Source of the DNA: an uncultured Thermotogae bacterium | GTDB lineage: Bacteria; Thermotogota; Thermotogae; Mesoaciditogales; Mesoaciditogaceae | Direction: 5' to 3' | Length of the DNA: 64,000 bases | Assembly (NCBI GenBank): GCA_913056255.1 | Contig: CAJXLN010000003.1 | Span: 30,727 to 94,726, forward strand | Part shown: positions 21,212-31,559 of the stretch, piece by piece | Layout: each line of letters starts with the position of its first letter | Position numbering within the stretch: position 1 is the stretch's first letter | The notes under the pieces: generated by a model | What the model was told of the DNA's origin: nothing | Database searches by the model: none | What the model saw: the letters and a program-made list of their open reading frames with translations, nothing else | Program-made: the position numbers and the translations under genes

Positions 21212-22133
21212 GTCTTATCTCTTGAAAAGAAGCCAGCTCTTTTAAAGCCTTCTTGAAATCTTCAGCTAAAGGAGCTATGAGCTTCATTGGCTCGCCAGTC
21301 ATAGGATGATGAAGTTCAAGTACTGCCGCGTGTAACATCTGACGCTTTACCTTTTCTAAAGGATGGATTGGTTTTGCACCGTATATTTTATCTCCAACAA
21401 CGGGGCATCCTATATGCCGCATATGCACTCTTATTTGATGAGTACGACCGGTCATTATCCTCACCTTCAACAAAGCACTCGAATCAAATTTTTTCATTAT
21501 CTCATAAGAAGTAAGGGCCCTTCTTCCCCAACTCAGAACATCCATTCTTGTTCTAACTTGTGGATTTCGGGCTATTGGGGCATCGATTTCGGCTTTGTTC
21601 TCTTTGGGGATGCCTTCTACAAGAGCAAAATAAATTTTTTTTGTCTTTCTAGCCTTGAATTGTGCGGAGAGTATTCTTTGACTTTCTGGATCTTTCGCGA
21701 CAGCAATCACTCCAGAAGTGTCCTTATCCAGCCTATGAACGATGAAGGGTTGGGTTTCACCCTTGAATCTCCAGAGTAAAGCGTTGATAAGAGTTCCAGA
21801 GGTTCTTTTTAAAGTTGGATGTGTTACAAGTCCTGGCTGCTTGTTAACAACTATCATGTGTTCATCTTCATAAATCACATTTAGCGGTATCTCTTCTGCT
21901 GGAATTTGCGGAATTTCTGGAGGTGGAAAAATTGCCTCAACAAAATCCCCCTTTTTCAATTTGTATGAAGGTTTTGTTTTCTTTGAATTGACGGTTATTT
22001 TCCCGATATGGATAAGATTCTGAAGCACCGTTCTTGAGGTGTGGGAAGGGGCGAATTCCATCATTGCAATGTCTATTCTTCTACCTGCTTCTCTGGTTGT
22101 AACCCTCAATTCGATCTTCTCCACTTTTACCAT
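21201..22133 (-). CDS. RluA family pseudouridine synthase
   Basis: S4 domain; VVNKQPGLVTHPT, VHRLDKDTSGV, GRTHQIRVH. Confidence 0.95.
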   Translation of the reverse strand: MVKVEKIELRVTTREAGRRIDIAMMEFAPSHTSRTVLQNLIHIGKITVNSKKTKPSYKLKKGDFVEAIFPPPEIPQIPAEEIPLNVIYEDEHMIVVNKQPGLVTHPTLKRTSGTLINALLWRFKGETQPFIVHRLDKDTSGVIAVAKDPESQRILSAQFKARKTKKIYFALVEGIPKENKAEIDAPIARNPQVRTRMDVLSWGRRALTSYEIMKKFDSSALLKVRIMTGRTHQIRVHMRHIGCPVVGDKIYGAKPIHPLEKVKRQMLHAAVLELHHPMTGEPMKLIAPLAEDFKKALKELASFQEIRHVQ

Positions 22134-22566
22134 CTCTTCTCAAGAAATAAAGTCCAATGCCGATGGCCCCAGCCACAACACACGAATCTGCCACGTTAAA
22201 AATCGGCCAATACGGTAATTGTATGAAGTCAGTTACAGAGCCAAAAATCATTCTGCTTATTGCATTGTTCGAAAGAGCACCACCGATGACCAAACCCATT
22301 GACAGATTGAACAGTGTATTTCTCTTCTTCCACATGAATGAAAATGTTATCACTCCCGCTATAACAATCAAAGCGATGTATTCGGCCAATTTAGCGTCGT
22401 TAGCTAAAAAGCTGAACCCCATCCCGGTATTTCTAACATACGTGAATTTCAAAAAACCCTTTATGAGGATAACAGATTGCCACAAATGCATTCTCGTTTC
22501 AACCAAATGCTTTGTAAATTGATCTGCCGCGATCACCAACACTACTACGATCCATTGAAAAAGCAT
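22081..22566 (-). CDS. lspA: Lipoprotein signal peptidase II
   Basis: AADQFTKHLVE, GGALSNNAISRMIFGSVTDFIQ, FNVADSCVVAG. Confidence 0.93.
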   Translation of the reverse strand: MLFQWIVVVLVIAADQFTKHLVETRMHLWQSVILIKGFLKFTYVRNTGMGFSFLANDAKLAEYIALIVIAGVITFSFMWKKRNTLFNLSMGLVIGGALSNNAISRMIFGSVTDFIQLPYWPIFNVADSCVVAGAIGIGLYFLRRDGKSGEDRIEGYNQRSR

Positions 22567-22569
22567 ATA

Positions 22570-23349
22570 TCAAACCTTTCTGTAGAAAAACGGTTCCATC
22601 GGTTCAAGTCCTATCTTTCGGCTGTTAAAAATCCTTTCCGTCCCTCCAACAAACAGAATTCCTCCGGGCTTCAGCGCTCTTGAAAATCGCTTGTACAGCT
22701 CTTCTTTGGCATCCATTTCAAAGTAGATAACGACATTTCTACACAAAATAGCGATGTTTTCTTTTTCAAATGGATCGGAGAGCATATTATGCCTCTTGAA
22801 AGTTACACGACGCCTTGCCTTCTCGAGAACCTGATACCTTCCATCGTCCAATTTCTTGAAATACTTCGATCTGAGAGAGGAGTTCACATTTACCAAAGCT
22901 TTTTCCTCATAGATACCTCTCTTTGCGTTCTCAAGGATATTTGGATCCAGATCCGTTGCAAGCACTCTAAAACTCGACGGAGCTCTGAGCTCTTCAAGTA
23001 CAATTGCTATGGAGTAAGGCTCTTCTCCACTCGCACATCCAGCACTCCAAATAATACCTCCACGCTCTTTTTTTATTTTTTCGGAAATATAATACTCAAA
23101 TCGTTTCCATTTATCTGGATTTCGAAAGAATTCCGTGACGTTTATCGTTATTCTGTCGAAAAACTCTTTTTGCCTGGATGGATCTTTGTCAAGAATTCTC
23201 AAATATTCATTGTAATCATCGAAATTGTACTTCCTCATGAGAAAATCAACGCGCCTTTTCATCCTTACAAGTTTGTATCCAGACATATCAAAACCCATCT
23301 TTTTTCTTATTCCGTTTGCGAATTTCATAAAAGAGGCTTCATCCAACAT
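22570..23349 (-). CDS. cheR: CheR-type protein-glutamate methyltransferase
   Basis: TINVTEFFRNPDKW, WSAGCASGEEPYSIA, LCRNVVIYF, GGTERI. Confidence 0.93.
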   Translation of the reverse strand: MLDEASFMKFANGIRKKMGFDMSGYKLVRMKRRVDFLMRKYNFDDYNEYLRILDKDPSRQKEFFDRITINVTEFFRNPDKWKRFEYYISEKIKKERGGIIWSAGCASGEEPYSIAIVLEELRAPSSFRVLATDLDPNILENAKRGIYEEKALVNVNSSLRSKYFKKLDDGRYQVLEKARRRVTFKRHNMLSDPFEKENIAILCRNVVIYFEMDAKEELYKRFSRALKPGGILFVGGTERIFNSRKIGLEPMEPFFYRKV

Positions 23350-23350
23350 C

Positions 23351-24301
23351 CTAAAATCTCAACTCCATTCCACCCCACAAGGATTTCGTTTTTCCATATG
23401 TACCTTTCAAGAAAAACAGCTTGCCACCAAGATACTTTTCGAAACTCAGTTCAGCCTCCAAGCTCGAATATGGAATAGTTTCATTTGTGTAATTGGCCAG
23501 AATTCCAACTTTCAAGCTTCCTCCAAATACTTTGAAAATCGATGTATCGTTTAGGCTAAACTCATTTTCGGTAATTGACAGAATTGCATGATTTTTCTCG
23601 GAATCATACTCAAATATCCCAGCATACCTTGATGGAATTTGGCATTCAAGATTGGGAAAAACATCAATTGCATTTGAAAACCCAAGAAAACTCATTGAAA
23701 GATTACCCAACTTTCCTCCTACACCGATGAAGTATGCATCTCCTGAGTTTCCTCCGTTCAGAAAAAATTCACCTTTCGAAGTTCCTACGGTAAAGAGGGA
23801 GGAGTCTTTATACCAAAAAGCGTCGATAAAAATCGGACCTTTGTACTTTGCAATGTAAGAACCTCTATCCGCAGAAAAGGACAACGAATTTTTCAAGGCA
23901 GAGGCGGCCAGCGTTATCGTCCAACCAATAGGCGGTTCCCCAACATCCCAAGCTGTGGGGAAAAGGGAGGAGAGTGTTCCCGTTGCACCGTACTCAACTC
24001 TAAAAGTCTTCCAGTTGAAATCGACGTACTTGAAAATTTCTGATGCGTTTGGAGTAACCACCAAAGTGTTGTTTGATGCTGTCACACCTATCGAAAACTT
24101 CGACTCAACATGGGCGATCCAAAAATCAAGGGAAAAATCCGTACTTCCGGAAAGTAAAACTCCATTCGGCGAAAAAAATGGTCCGATTCTAAAAGAAGCA
24201 TGGCTTATCGGTTTTGCAAATGAGACAAACACCACGAGAAAAAGCATTATGGATATTAAAAGGATTTTTTTCATCTTTTCATGCACCGGATCTTTCATCA
24301 T
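23351..24301 (-). CDS. Hypothetical exported, beta-rich protein
   Basis: Signal peptide ILLISIMLFLVVFVSFAKP; repetitive amphipathic beta pattern ending in aromatic residue (F). Confidence 0.6.
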   Translation of the reverse strand: MMKDPVHEKMKKILLISIMLFLVVFVSFAKPISHASFRIGPFFSPNGVLLSGSTDFSLDFWIAHVESKFSIGVTASNNTLVVTPNASEIFKYVDFNWKTFRVEYGATGTLSSLFPTAWDVGEPPIGWTITLAASALKNSLSFSADRGSYIAKYKGPIFIDAFWYKDSSLFTVGTSKGEFFLNGGNSGDAYFIGVGGKLGNLSMSFLGFSNAIDVFPNLECQIPSRYAGIFEYDSEKNHAILSITENEFSLNDTSIFKVFGGSLKVGILANYTNETIPYSSLEAELSFEKYLGGKLFFLKGTYGKTKSLWGGMELRF

Positions 24302-24348
24302 CTACAGTAACGATAAGGCGCATCCCCTTTCAACCAAAATCATTCCAA

Positions 24349-25179
24349 TCAAGTATTTTTCAAAAGTTCCAGTACAACTTCCCTAGGTACGTCCATCAAT
24401 TCTATGGGATATACACCCGAATGATAATCCGTGCCTGTAGTGATTTTTAAGCCGCGTAGACGTGCCATGTCATGATAGTACTTCGCAACAGAACTCGAGT
24501 GTTTTGAGTGGTACGCTTCCAAACCATCAAGACCCCATTTTACCATCTTATCAATATCAGATTCGTCAAGTCCGTATTTTTTGGGTCCTTTGTAAAGGCC
24601 TGGATGAGCAAGAACAGCCCATCCACCAGCTCTATGAATCTTCTCAATAGCATCCTTTGGAGATAATCCTTGTGGAGCCACATAAGCGGCTCCTTTATCA
24701 CCTATTAGCTGAGGGGTGAATGCGTCTTTGATTGATTTAACATATCCTTTGTCAATCAATGCCTTGGCAACATTTACCCTTCCAACAAAGGGACCAGGAG
24801 ATTCTTTGATCACGTCATCGAAAGTCACATCATATCCAAGAGAGTTCAGCTTCTTTACCGTTTCAACAACCTTTTCTGTCCTTAATTCAAATCTCTTATC
24901 CAAAAACTCACAAAATTCCTTGTCGTAAGGATCGAAGTTATAGCCTAAAATGTGAACTTCTCCCTCTTCGTACATAGTCGATATTTCCACACCAGGTATC
25001 AACTTTATTCCAAATTCTTTAGACAGATCAAGTGCTTCTGATACTCCTCTGATCGTATCGTGATCCGTAAGTGATGCAAGTACAACCCCCGATCGCACGA
25101 CCATCTCAAGGAGTTCTCTAACACCAAGAGCACCATCTGAGTAGTTGCTGTGAAAGTGTAAGTCTACCCTTTTCAACAT
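24349..25179 (-). CDS. PHP domain phosphoesterase
   Basis: VDLHFHSNYSDGALGV, LTDHDTI, GVEIST, VLAHPGLYK, GTDYHSG. Confidence 0.93.
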   Translation of the reverse strand: MLKRVDLHFHSNYSDGALGVRELLEMVVRSGVVLASLTDHDTIRGVSEALDLSKEFGIKLIPGVEISTMYEEGEVHILGYNFDPYDKEFCEFLDKRFELRTEKVVETVKKLNSLGYDVTFDDVIKESPGPFVGRVNVAKALIDKGYVKSIKDAFTPQLIGDKGAAYVAPQGLSPKDAIEKIHRAGGWAVLAHPGLYKGPKKYGLDESDIDKMVKWGLDGLEAYHSKHSSSVAKYYHDMARLRGLKITTGTDYHSGVYPIELMDVPREVVLELLKNT

Positions 25180-25183
25180 TCCA

Positions 25184-25945
25184 TCAGCCTATTTTAGACA
25201 TTATTTCTTCCAATTCTTGATCATCGATATCGAAGTTGGCGTAAACTTCCTGAACATCGTCCAGGTCTTCTATCATACTCATAACTTGAAGAACTCGCTC
25301 GGCATCTTTGCCGGTAACGTGAACAGTCATTTTGGGAATGAAACTGTATTTGTACGATTCTATTTCATAATTGGAATCTTTCAAAGCATCAACGACTTTG
25401 ACGAGATTTTCCGGTGTGGTGATAATTTCATAACCTTCATCATCCTCTTTTATGTCCTCGGCTCCAGCATCTATGACCTCCATCATGAATTCATCACTAT
25501 CAGAGACAGCTTCTTTTTGAACGTTTATTACTCCTTTTCTTTCGAACTGCCACGCAACGCTTCCAGCTTCAGCAAGATTTCCACCGTATTTGGAAAGTAT
25601 ATGCCTAATATCAGCCGTTGTCCTGTTTTTGTTGTCCGTCAGTGTGGATATGTACATTGCAACTCCACCTGGCGCGTATCCTTCGTATGTTATCTCTTCG
25701 TAATTCACGCCTTCAAGTTCACCTGTACCACGCTTGATCGCACGCTCGACGGTATCCTTTGGCATGTTTACCTGACGCGCTTTATCAATCGCAGTTCTCA
25801 ATCTTGAGTTGGAGCTCGGATCACCACCCCCTGTTCGAGCTGCAACCGTCAACTCCCTTATTACTTTTGTGAATTCCCTCGAACGCTTACTGTCTTGGGC
25901 TGCTTTTCTATGCTTAATATTAGCCCACTTATTATGTCCAGACAT
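25184..25945 (-). CDS. YebC/PmpR family transcriptional regulator
   Basis: [40 protein letters not shown]. Confidence 0.96.
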   Translation of the reverse strand: MSGHNKWANIKHRKAAQDSKRSREFTKVIRELTVAARTGGGDPSSNSRLRTAIDKARQVNMPKDTVERAIKRGTGELEGVNYEEITYEGYAPGGVAMYISTLTDNKNRTTADIRHILSKYGGNLAEAGSVAWQFERKGVINVQKEAVSDSDEFMMEVIDAGAEDIKEDDEGYEIITTPENLVKVVDALKDSNYEIESYKYSFIPKMTVHVTGKDAERVLQVMSMIEDLDDVQEVYANFDIDDQELEEIMSKIG

Positions 25946-25998
25946 TTAAAATTCCTCCTGAATTCTTATAGTTTTCCATTATTTTACCACAAAAACAC

Positions 25999-27363
25999 TT
26001 AGGTTTTGGCTATCAAGGCCGTTATATCATCGTGTTGTTCAGCGTCATGTGAAAAATCCGCCACGTTTTTCATAAGCATATCAAGCATATCATGTGGCGA
26101 AAGGTCACTGAAATTTTTTGCAAACTCAATGAGCCTATCAAGACCGTACTCTTCCTCATTTAGGTTTCTTGCCTCTGCAATTCCATCTGTGTATACAATA
26201 AGCATGTCATTGGGTTTAACACTGATCCTTTCTGTTTTGTACATCCCCGGCGTATCCATAATGCCAAATGGAATAACGTTAGAACCGAGAAAACGTGATT
26301 TCTTTTCGCTTACGTGAATTATCGGATCGTGACCAGCATTTACGTATTCAAAAGTTTGAGATTTCGGATCAAAAATCCCAATGACAGCTGTAACAAATCT
26401 ATCTTCGGATATGTCAGATGATATCAAATGGTTCAAAGAATTGGAAAGTTCTTCAAGGTTCTTGCTGCTCCGAACGATGCCCTTGAGATAACTTCTGAAT
26501 GAACTCATTATTATAGCCGCGGGAACACCTTTCCCAGAAACATCTGCCACTGTTATAAAGAGTTTTCCATCCAATTCAAAGGCATCGTAGTAATCGCCTC
26601 CAACATCGTGGGCTGGTATTGACACTCCTGCCACGTCGAAATTTTTTGGAAAAACTTTTGGAAAAAGGCTTTGTTGAATATCGTAAGCAATCGAAAGTTC
26701 TTTCTGAATCGTGGCTCGTTTCAATTCCATTTTGAAATACTTGTAATTGCTGAAGGCAATTCTCAATTGTTTTGCCGCGGATTCAACCAATTTTCTATCT
26801 GCAGCGCTGTAAAAAGGTCCGTTCTTTTTTCCAACACACAAGAATGCACCGTAAAACTCATCCTTCGATTCGATGGGAATTGCCATAAGTGGAATTTTTT
26901 CATCTAAAACGACTTTGTGAGAAGCGCTCAACATGTAAGAGTTAAAAAAGGCTCGAGAAGTTTTTGTGCCAGTTTTACTGAATTCTTTAACCTTACCATT
27001 TTCAAGCGTGAAAAGCACGACCTCTTCAGAGGGTACGTTACTTTGAATTATGTCTATCACTTCTTCCGCAACGTCAAACGGATTCACACTTTTTGACAAC
27101 ACGTCCGTTATTTCCAAAAGGCTTGAGAGAAGATCGTAAGTGTTCGAGATCTCCTCTAAATTCGCTTCCATCATGAGCGAGGTGTCTTCAATTTCCTGTC
27201 GATATTTTTGAACGCTGCTCATCAACCTTTCGAACATATTGGCAATGGTTTCGACCGTTACTTCATCACTGTCCAGATCGACATTTTTTCCAATGATTTG
27301 CTTGTAATGTTTGGAAATGAGCCTGTAAAGTTTTTTCAGTTCATCGTTTTCTTGCAAGCTCAT
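25999..27363 (-). CDS. GAF + PP2C (SpoIIE/RsbU-type) phosphatase
   Basis: IQQSLFPK, GGDYYDAFELD, VADVSGKGVPAA, VYTDGIAEARN. Confidence 0.92.
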   Translation of the reverse strand: MSLQENDELKKLYRLISKHYKQIIGKNVDLDSDEVTVETIANMFERLMSSVQKYRQEIEDTSLMMEANLEEISNTYDLLSSLLEITDVLSKSVNPFDVAEEVIDIIQSNVPSEEVVLFTLENGKVKEFSKTGTKTSRAFFNSYMLSASHKVVLDEKIPLMAIPIESKDEFYGAFLCVGKKNGPFYSAADRKLVESAAKQLRIAFSNYKYFKMELKRATIQKELSIAYDIQQSLFPKVFPKNFDVAGVSIPAHDVGGDYYDAFELDGKLFITVADVSGKGVPAAIIMSSFRSYLKGIVRSSKNLEELSNSLNHLISSDISEDRFVTAVIGIFDPKSQTFEYVNAGHDPIIHVSEKKSRFLGSNVIPFGIMDTPGMYKTERISVKPNDMLIVYTDGIAEARNLNEEEYGLDRLIEFAKNFSDLSPHDMLDMLMKNVADFSHDAEQHDDITALIAKT

Positions 27364-27709
27364 TAACGGCCTCCACTAAATTTTTAGGACTAAAAGGCTT
27401 CGTAAGAAACATATCTGCTCCCAATTTCATGGCATGTTTTGCATCATCGTCACCGCCTTTTGCAGTTAACATTATAACCTTTATATTTGAAAGTTCTAGA
27501 TTCTCATGCATCTTCGTTAAAACTCCAAATCCATCGAGATTTGGCATCATAACATCAAGAACGACGACCTGGGGCTTAATTTCTTTCATTTTTTCCAATC
27601 CATCCAATCCATCCACAGCTTCGTATACCTCAAAACCAGCGCGCTTCAGATTAAATTCCGTTATTCTTCTCAAGACATCCGAATCATCTACTACCAATAC
27701 TTTGATCAA
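27341..27709 (-). CDS. Response regulator (receiver domain)
   Basis: VLVVDDSDVLRR, VVLDVMMPNLDG, MLTAKG, KPFSPKNL. Confidence 0.95.
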   Translation of the reverse strand: MIKVLVVDDSDVLRRITEFNLKRAGFEVYEAVDGLDGLEKMKEIKPQVVVLDVMMPNLDGFGVLTKMHENLELSNIKVIMLTAKGGDDDAKHAMKLGADMFLTKPFSPKNLVEAVNELARKR

Positions 27710-28238
27710 TTTGCACCTCCGAAAGCAGTGCTTTGCTTCTCAATGTAAGATACTGTCCAAATTCCCCGTTTTTAGGGACAGACGAGTTGAATGGTTTGTA
27801 GAGTTCGACTATCCATACATCGTTTACCTTCAATGCCTTATCGATCATGTTCGATGGTGGAACCGTCTTGAACAACAATTTGAACTCATACCCACTTAGT
27901 GCCTTTGAAAGTTTAAAAGTTTTAGGCATCTCTTCAAAACTCGAAATCTCAAATCCTCTTGGAGATACTGAATTCACAAGATTTATGAAATCCAATTCTT
28001 GAATGCTGGAAAGACGATCGCTCGACGCCACAAATAGCCCTGAGAGATCTATTATACCTGTCGGTAGCGCTTGGCCAAAGGACAACTTCATCCTTTGGTG
28101 AAACCCTTGAGTTTGCTCAAAGTGCACACCGGTTCGCCTTAAAACTCTTTCTATCATGGCCGTTGTTTCAAGATGAGATAGATATCTCAAAAGTCCGTAT
28201 CGTTTGTAATGAAAAAGATATTTTTTAATTTCACTCAA
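27684..28238 (-). CDS. TIGR03936-type radical-SAM-associated protein (DUF2344)
   Basis: GLLRYLSHLETTAMIERVLRRTGV, LSFGQALPTGI; overlaps the radical SAM gene. Confidence 0.9.
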   Translation of the reverse strand: MSEIKKYLFHYKRYGLLRYLSHLETTAMIERVLRRTGVHFEQTQGFHQRMKLSFGQALPTGIIDLSGLFVASSDRLSSIQELDFINLVNSVSPRGFEISSFEEMPKTFKLSKALSGYEFKLLFKTVPPSNMIDKALKVNDVWIVELYKPFNSSVPKNGEFGQYLTLRSKALLSEVQIDQSIGSR

Positions 28239-29983
28239 ATCGCATCACCTTCAATTGGCTTTGGGGCTATTCTTCCCTTCAGTACATTTCTAACATCAAA
28301 ATTCATACAAACTCCACATCTTGTACATCCTTTTCTACAGTCTGAAGTGAGAATTCCCTTTAATGCACGCTCATACTCTGACCATAAATATCCTTTGGAT
28401 ATCCCAACATCGATGAAATCCCATGGGAATTCGTACTCTATGTCCTTCGCTGACATGATTTCTTCGACATTTATACCACTCTCTTCAAAGACTTCAAACC
28501 ATTCGTTAGGCTTGAACATCTCATTCCAATCGGAAAAGATAAGATTTCGCTTTTCTGCCATTTCAATAACCTTGGACATGTTTTCGCCACCTCTTGATAA
28601 TATACCTTCAATCAGAGCTTTCCTAGGATCTGTGAAATTGATTTTGGCAAATCTCCTCGCCCAACTTATGAGTTTGAATCTTCTTTGCGCCTCTTCGGGT
28701 TTTATTTGCTCGGAGAATTGAAAAGGTGTGTGAGCTTTAGGAACGAAGACACCAAGGGTGGCTGAAACATTTCCGAATCCCATCTTCTTGACATTCTTGA
28801 GCATTTCACCGATCTCCATTACATCTTCATCGGTTTCCGTTGGAAGACCAATCATGAAGTACAACTTCACTCTTTTCCAACCAAATTTCCTTGCGTGTTC
28901 TAAAGCATCAAATATTTCTTTCTCGTTTATTCCTTTGTTTATGACGTCTCTGAGTCTTTGACTTCCGGCTTCCGGCGCGAGTGTGATTCCACTTTTTCTT
29001 ACACTACTTACAGCATTGGCAAGTTTCACACTGAAAGCATCAACACGTGTGGAAGGTATTGAAACCGAAACATCGTTCAAGTTCTTGAGAAGAGATATGA
29101 TCTCGTTAATTTGGGAGTGATCTGCGCTACTTAGAGAAAGAAGGCCGATCTCCTCATGACCTGTGAGATGTGCTATGTCATTCGCAATGTCGTAGATCTC
29201 TTCGGCACTTCTCTCTCTGACGGGTCTGTATATCATTCCTGCCTGACAAAAGCGACAACCATGTGTGCATCCTCTGAGAATCTCCACAACGCCCCGATTG
29301 TGAACCACATCGGTATACGGAACGATCTGCGCACGTGGCGCTTTTCCCATTTCGGATATGATCCTTCTCGAAACTCCATCATTGTATTCAGGAACATAAA
29401 CACCGTTGATCGTGGAAAGCTTTCTCAGCTTTTCTTCTCGTGTTCCAGCTTTCACCGCGTCGAGCATTTCCAAAATCGCTTCTTCTCCATCTCCAACCAG
29501 AAATGCGTCTATGAAATTTTTCATTGGAGTGAGGTTAACGGTACACGGACCACCAGCAATGATTATCGGATCGGAATCTGACCTTTCTGAATTGTGTAAG
29601 GGTATATCACTTAACCTCAAAGCCCTTAAAACATTTGTGTATGACATTTCGTACTGCAAAGTGAACCCAACGACATCAAATTCCCTCAAAGGTCTGTAAC
29701 TTTCATAAGAATACAGCGGAATTGAGTTTTCCCTCATCAATTCCTGCATATCCATCCACGGTAAATACGATCGCTCACAGCTGGCAAAGTCAGATGAATT
29801 CACGATGTCGTACAATATGTGTAATCCAAAATGAGACATTCCAATATCGTAAAGATCCGGAAAGACAAGGCACAATCGCACATCAGCGTTTTTCTTATAA
29901 ATGGCGTTGTATTCATTTCCTATATACCTGCTTGGTTTTCGAACCCTGTCGAGTATGCTAACAAGATTTTTGAGTACGTTCAA
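28235..29983 (-). CDS. TIGR03960-type B12-binding-like/radical SAM protein
   Basis: RGCTHGCRFCQAGMIYRPVRER, PSRYIGNEYN start, C-terminal CRKGCTRCGVC. Confidence 0.92.
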   Translation of the reverse strand: MNVLKNLVSILDRVRKPSRYIGNEYNAIYKKNADVRLCLVFPDLYDIGMSHFGLHILYDIVNSSDFASCERSYLPWMDMQELMRENSIPLYSYESYRPLREFDVVGFTLQYEMSYTNVLRALRLSDIPLHNSERSDSDPIIIAGGPCTVNLTPMKNFIDAFLVGDGEEAILEMLDAVKAGTREEKLRKLSTINGVYVPEYNDGVSRRIISEMGKAPRAQIVPYTDVVHNRGVVEILRGCTHGCRFCQAGMIYRPVRERSAEEIYDIANDIAHLTGHEEIGLLSLSSADHSQINEIISLLKNLNDVSVSIPSTRVDAFSVKLANAVSSVRKSGITLAPEAGSQRLRDVINKGINEKEIFDALEHARKFGWKRVKLYFMIGLPTETDEDVMEIGEMLKNVKKMGFGNVSATLGVFVPKAHTPFQFSEQIKPEEAQRRFKLISWARRFAKINFTDPRKALIEGILSRGGENMSKVIEMAEKRNLIFSDWNEMFKPNEWFEVFEESGINVEEIMSAKDIEYEFPWDFIDVGISKGYLWSEYERALKGILTSDCRKGCTRCGVCMNFDVRNVLKGRIAPKPIEGDAI

Positions 29984-30079
29984 ATATTTTCCTCCTTGAA
30001 AATCTAACTTTCTTCGCGTTTCAGAACTTGATGGCTTGAGAATAACTGTTTATAAATTCTTCTTTTTTGAAGGAAAGAT

Positions 30080-31489
30080 TTAGTGGTCCAAGTGTGAAGC
30101 CGCTGATTTTCGCTTCAAGCTCAACAACTTCCAAATTTCCCATTTCAATCGCTTCCCATTTTTTGTCATTATATCACGCAAATCGGCGAACATCTTCTTT
30201 TTTTCGTCTTTGATGAGATCACGACGAATGGGATGAGTTAAAGCTATTTTTCGAAGTATTCCACTCCCTATAAAAAGAAACAAAGCTCCTACGCTAAAAG
30301 CCACAAAATATCCAAACCTCAAAGCGACATACCCTGCTACGAAAGAAGATGAAATCGCTCCAAGATTGATCACCATGTTGAATAAACCTATGATCTTTCC
30401 CCTGTTTTCAGGTAAGGCAAGAGCAGTTACTTGAACTGTTGCAGGTATGTAGAAGAAGGGCCATGTAAACCCAATGATCATGAAAAAAGCTATTGTAAGC
30501 CAAATCCCAAAAAGATCTTGGCCGAACAACCCAATGAAGGCGATCAGAATAAACATGGAAATCCTTATCCATATTACAACGCCCATGATTGACATATCCC
30601 TGAATCTCGACATTGCTCGATTAGTAAAAAGATATGCTATGTTCGTGAAAATACTTCCAAATCCGTAAATCACAAAAATAAACCCATTTGGTATTCCAAG
30701 GACATTTCTGAGGAAGATCGGAAAAGGCGTGAAGAACATGTTGGCTCCAAAAAATATCGTGAACAGTCCCAACATGTAACGTTTAGTTTCAGGCTTGAAA
30801 TTAGAAGCCTTGAATGGAGAAATAACATTGTGTGGTAACGACATGATGTTTCCAGCAAGCGAATGTACATTTATTCTGAAACGTCTTGAAACATGACCAA
30901 TATTCTTCGATTTTCTTTTCAAATAAACGGCAGCGAAGGCAGCTGATATTCCAAATAAGAGTGCGACAATTGCAAAAATCCATCTCATTTTCTCGGCATC
31001 TTCGTTTAAAAATGGCAGAGTCAGCGTTAACCATCCACCACCTCCAAATATCCCTATGGTGGTGCCAACGCTGTTGAACATGTTTAAAACATTCACTTCT
31101 TTTCTCTGTGTCTCGTTGTCAAATTTTTTATTTAGATAGGTTATGATGGCTGGACTCGTCATTGAAAGGAAAAAGCCCATTGCTAAAGAAAGCATGTAAT
31201 ACAATGTAATGTAGTGCGATTGCCACATGAATATGGAGATTATGGAATCCATCGAGGCACTTACGAAAACAGTTGCAAAAAAATATGGGTATTTGTCTAA
31301 AAATATCCCCGTGAAGAGCGATCCGATGAGACTACCGCAAGAAAACATTCCCATGGTAAGACTTGCGCTGGCCACATTTCCTCCCAAGACAGTGACTACA
31401 AACAAACTTATAACAAGACTTGCCATTCCGTATGCTGCCCCTTGGAACCCAAATGAAAAGTACCATTTTCTTAGACTTTTGATCATCAT
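30080..31489 (-). CDS. MFS transporter
   Basis: Twelve-TM-like pattern, LIGSLFTGIFLDKYPY. Confidence 0.85.
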   Translation of the reverse strand: MMIKSLRKWYFSFGFQGAAYGMASLVISLFVVTVLGGNVASASLTMGMFSCGSLIGSLFTGIFLDKYPYFFATVFVSASMDSIISIFMWQSHYITLYYMLSLAMGFFLSMTSPAIITYLNKKFDNETQRKEVNVLNMFNSVGTTIGIFGGGGWLTLTLPFLNEDAEKMRWIFAIVALLFGISAAFAAVYLKRKSKNIGHVSRRFRINVHSLAGNIMSLPHNVISPFKASNFKPETKRYMLGLFTIFFGANMFFTPFPIFLRNVLGIPNGFIFVIYGFGSIFTNIAYLFTNRAMSRFRDMSIMGVVIWIRISMFILIAFIGLFGQDLFGIWLTIAFFMIIGFTWPFFYIPATVQVTALALPENRGKIIGLFNMVINLGAISSSFVAGYVALRFGYFVAFSVGALFLFIGSGILRKIALTHPIRRDLIKDEKKKMFADLRDIMTKNGKRLKWEIWKLLSLKRKSAASHLDH

Positions 31490-31559
31490 GAACTCTCCTA
31501 TTTTAAAATTCCAATGATTTTACATCAAATTCAATGAAGTTAAAGTTAAACATATATAT

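Noticed and set aside
24424-24460. CCTGTAGTGATTTTTAAG resembling CCTACAGTGATTTTTAG at about 41190
   Set aside because: Short A/T-rich match, one copy within the PHP coding region; probably chance.
28209-28721. 170-aa + strand ORF opposite radical SAM genes
   Set aside because: Shadow ORF, no independent support.
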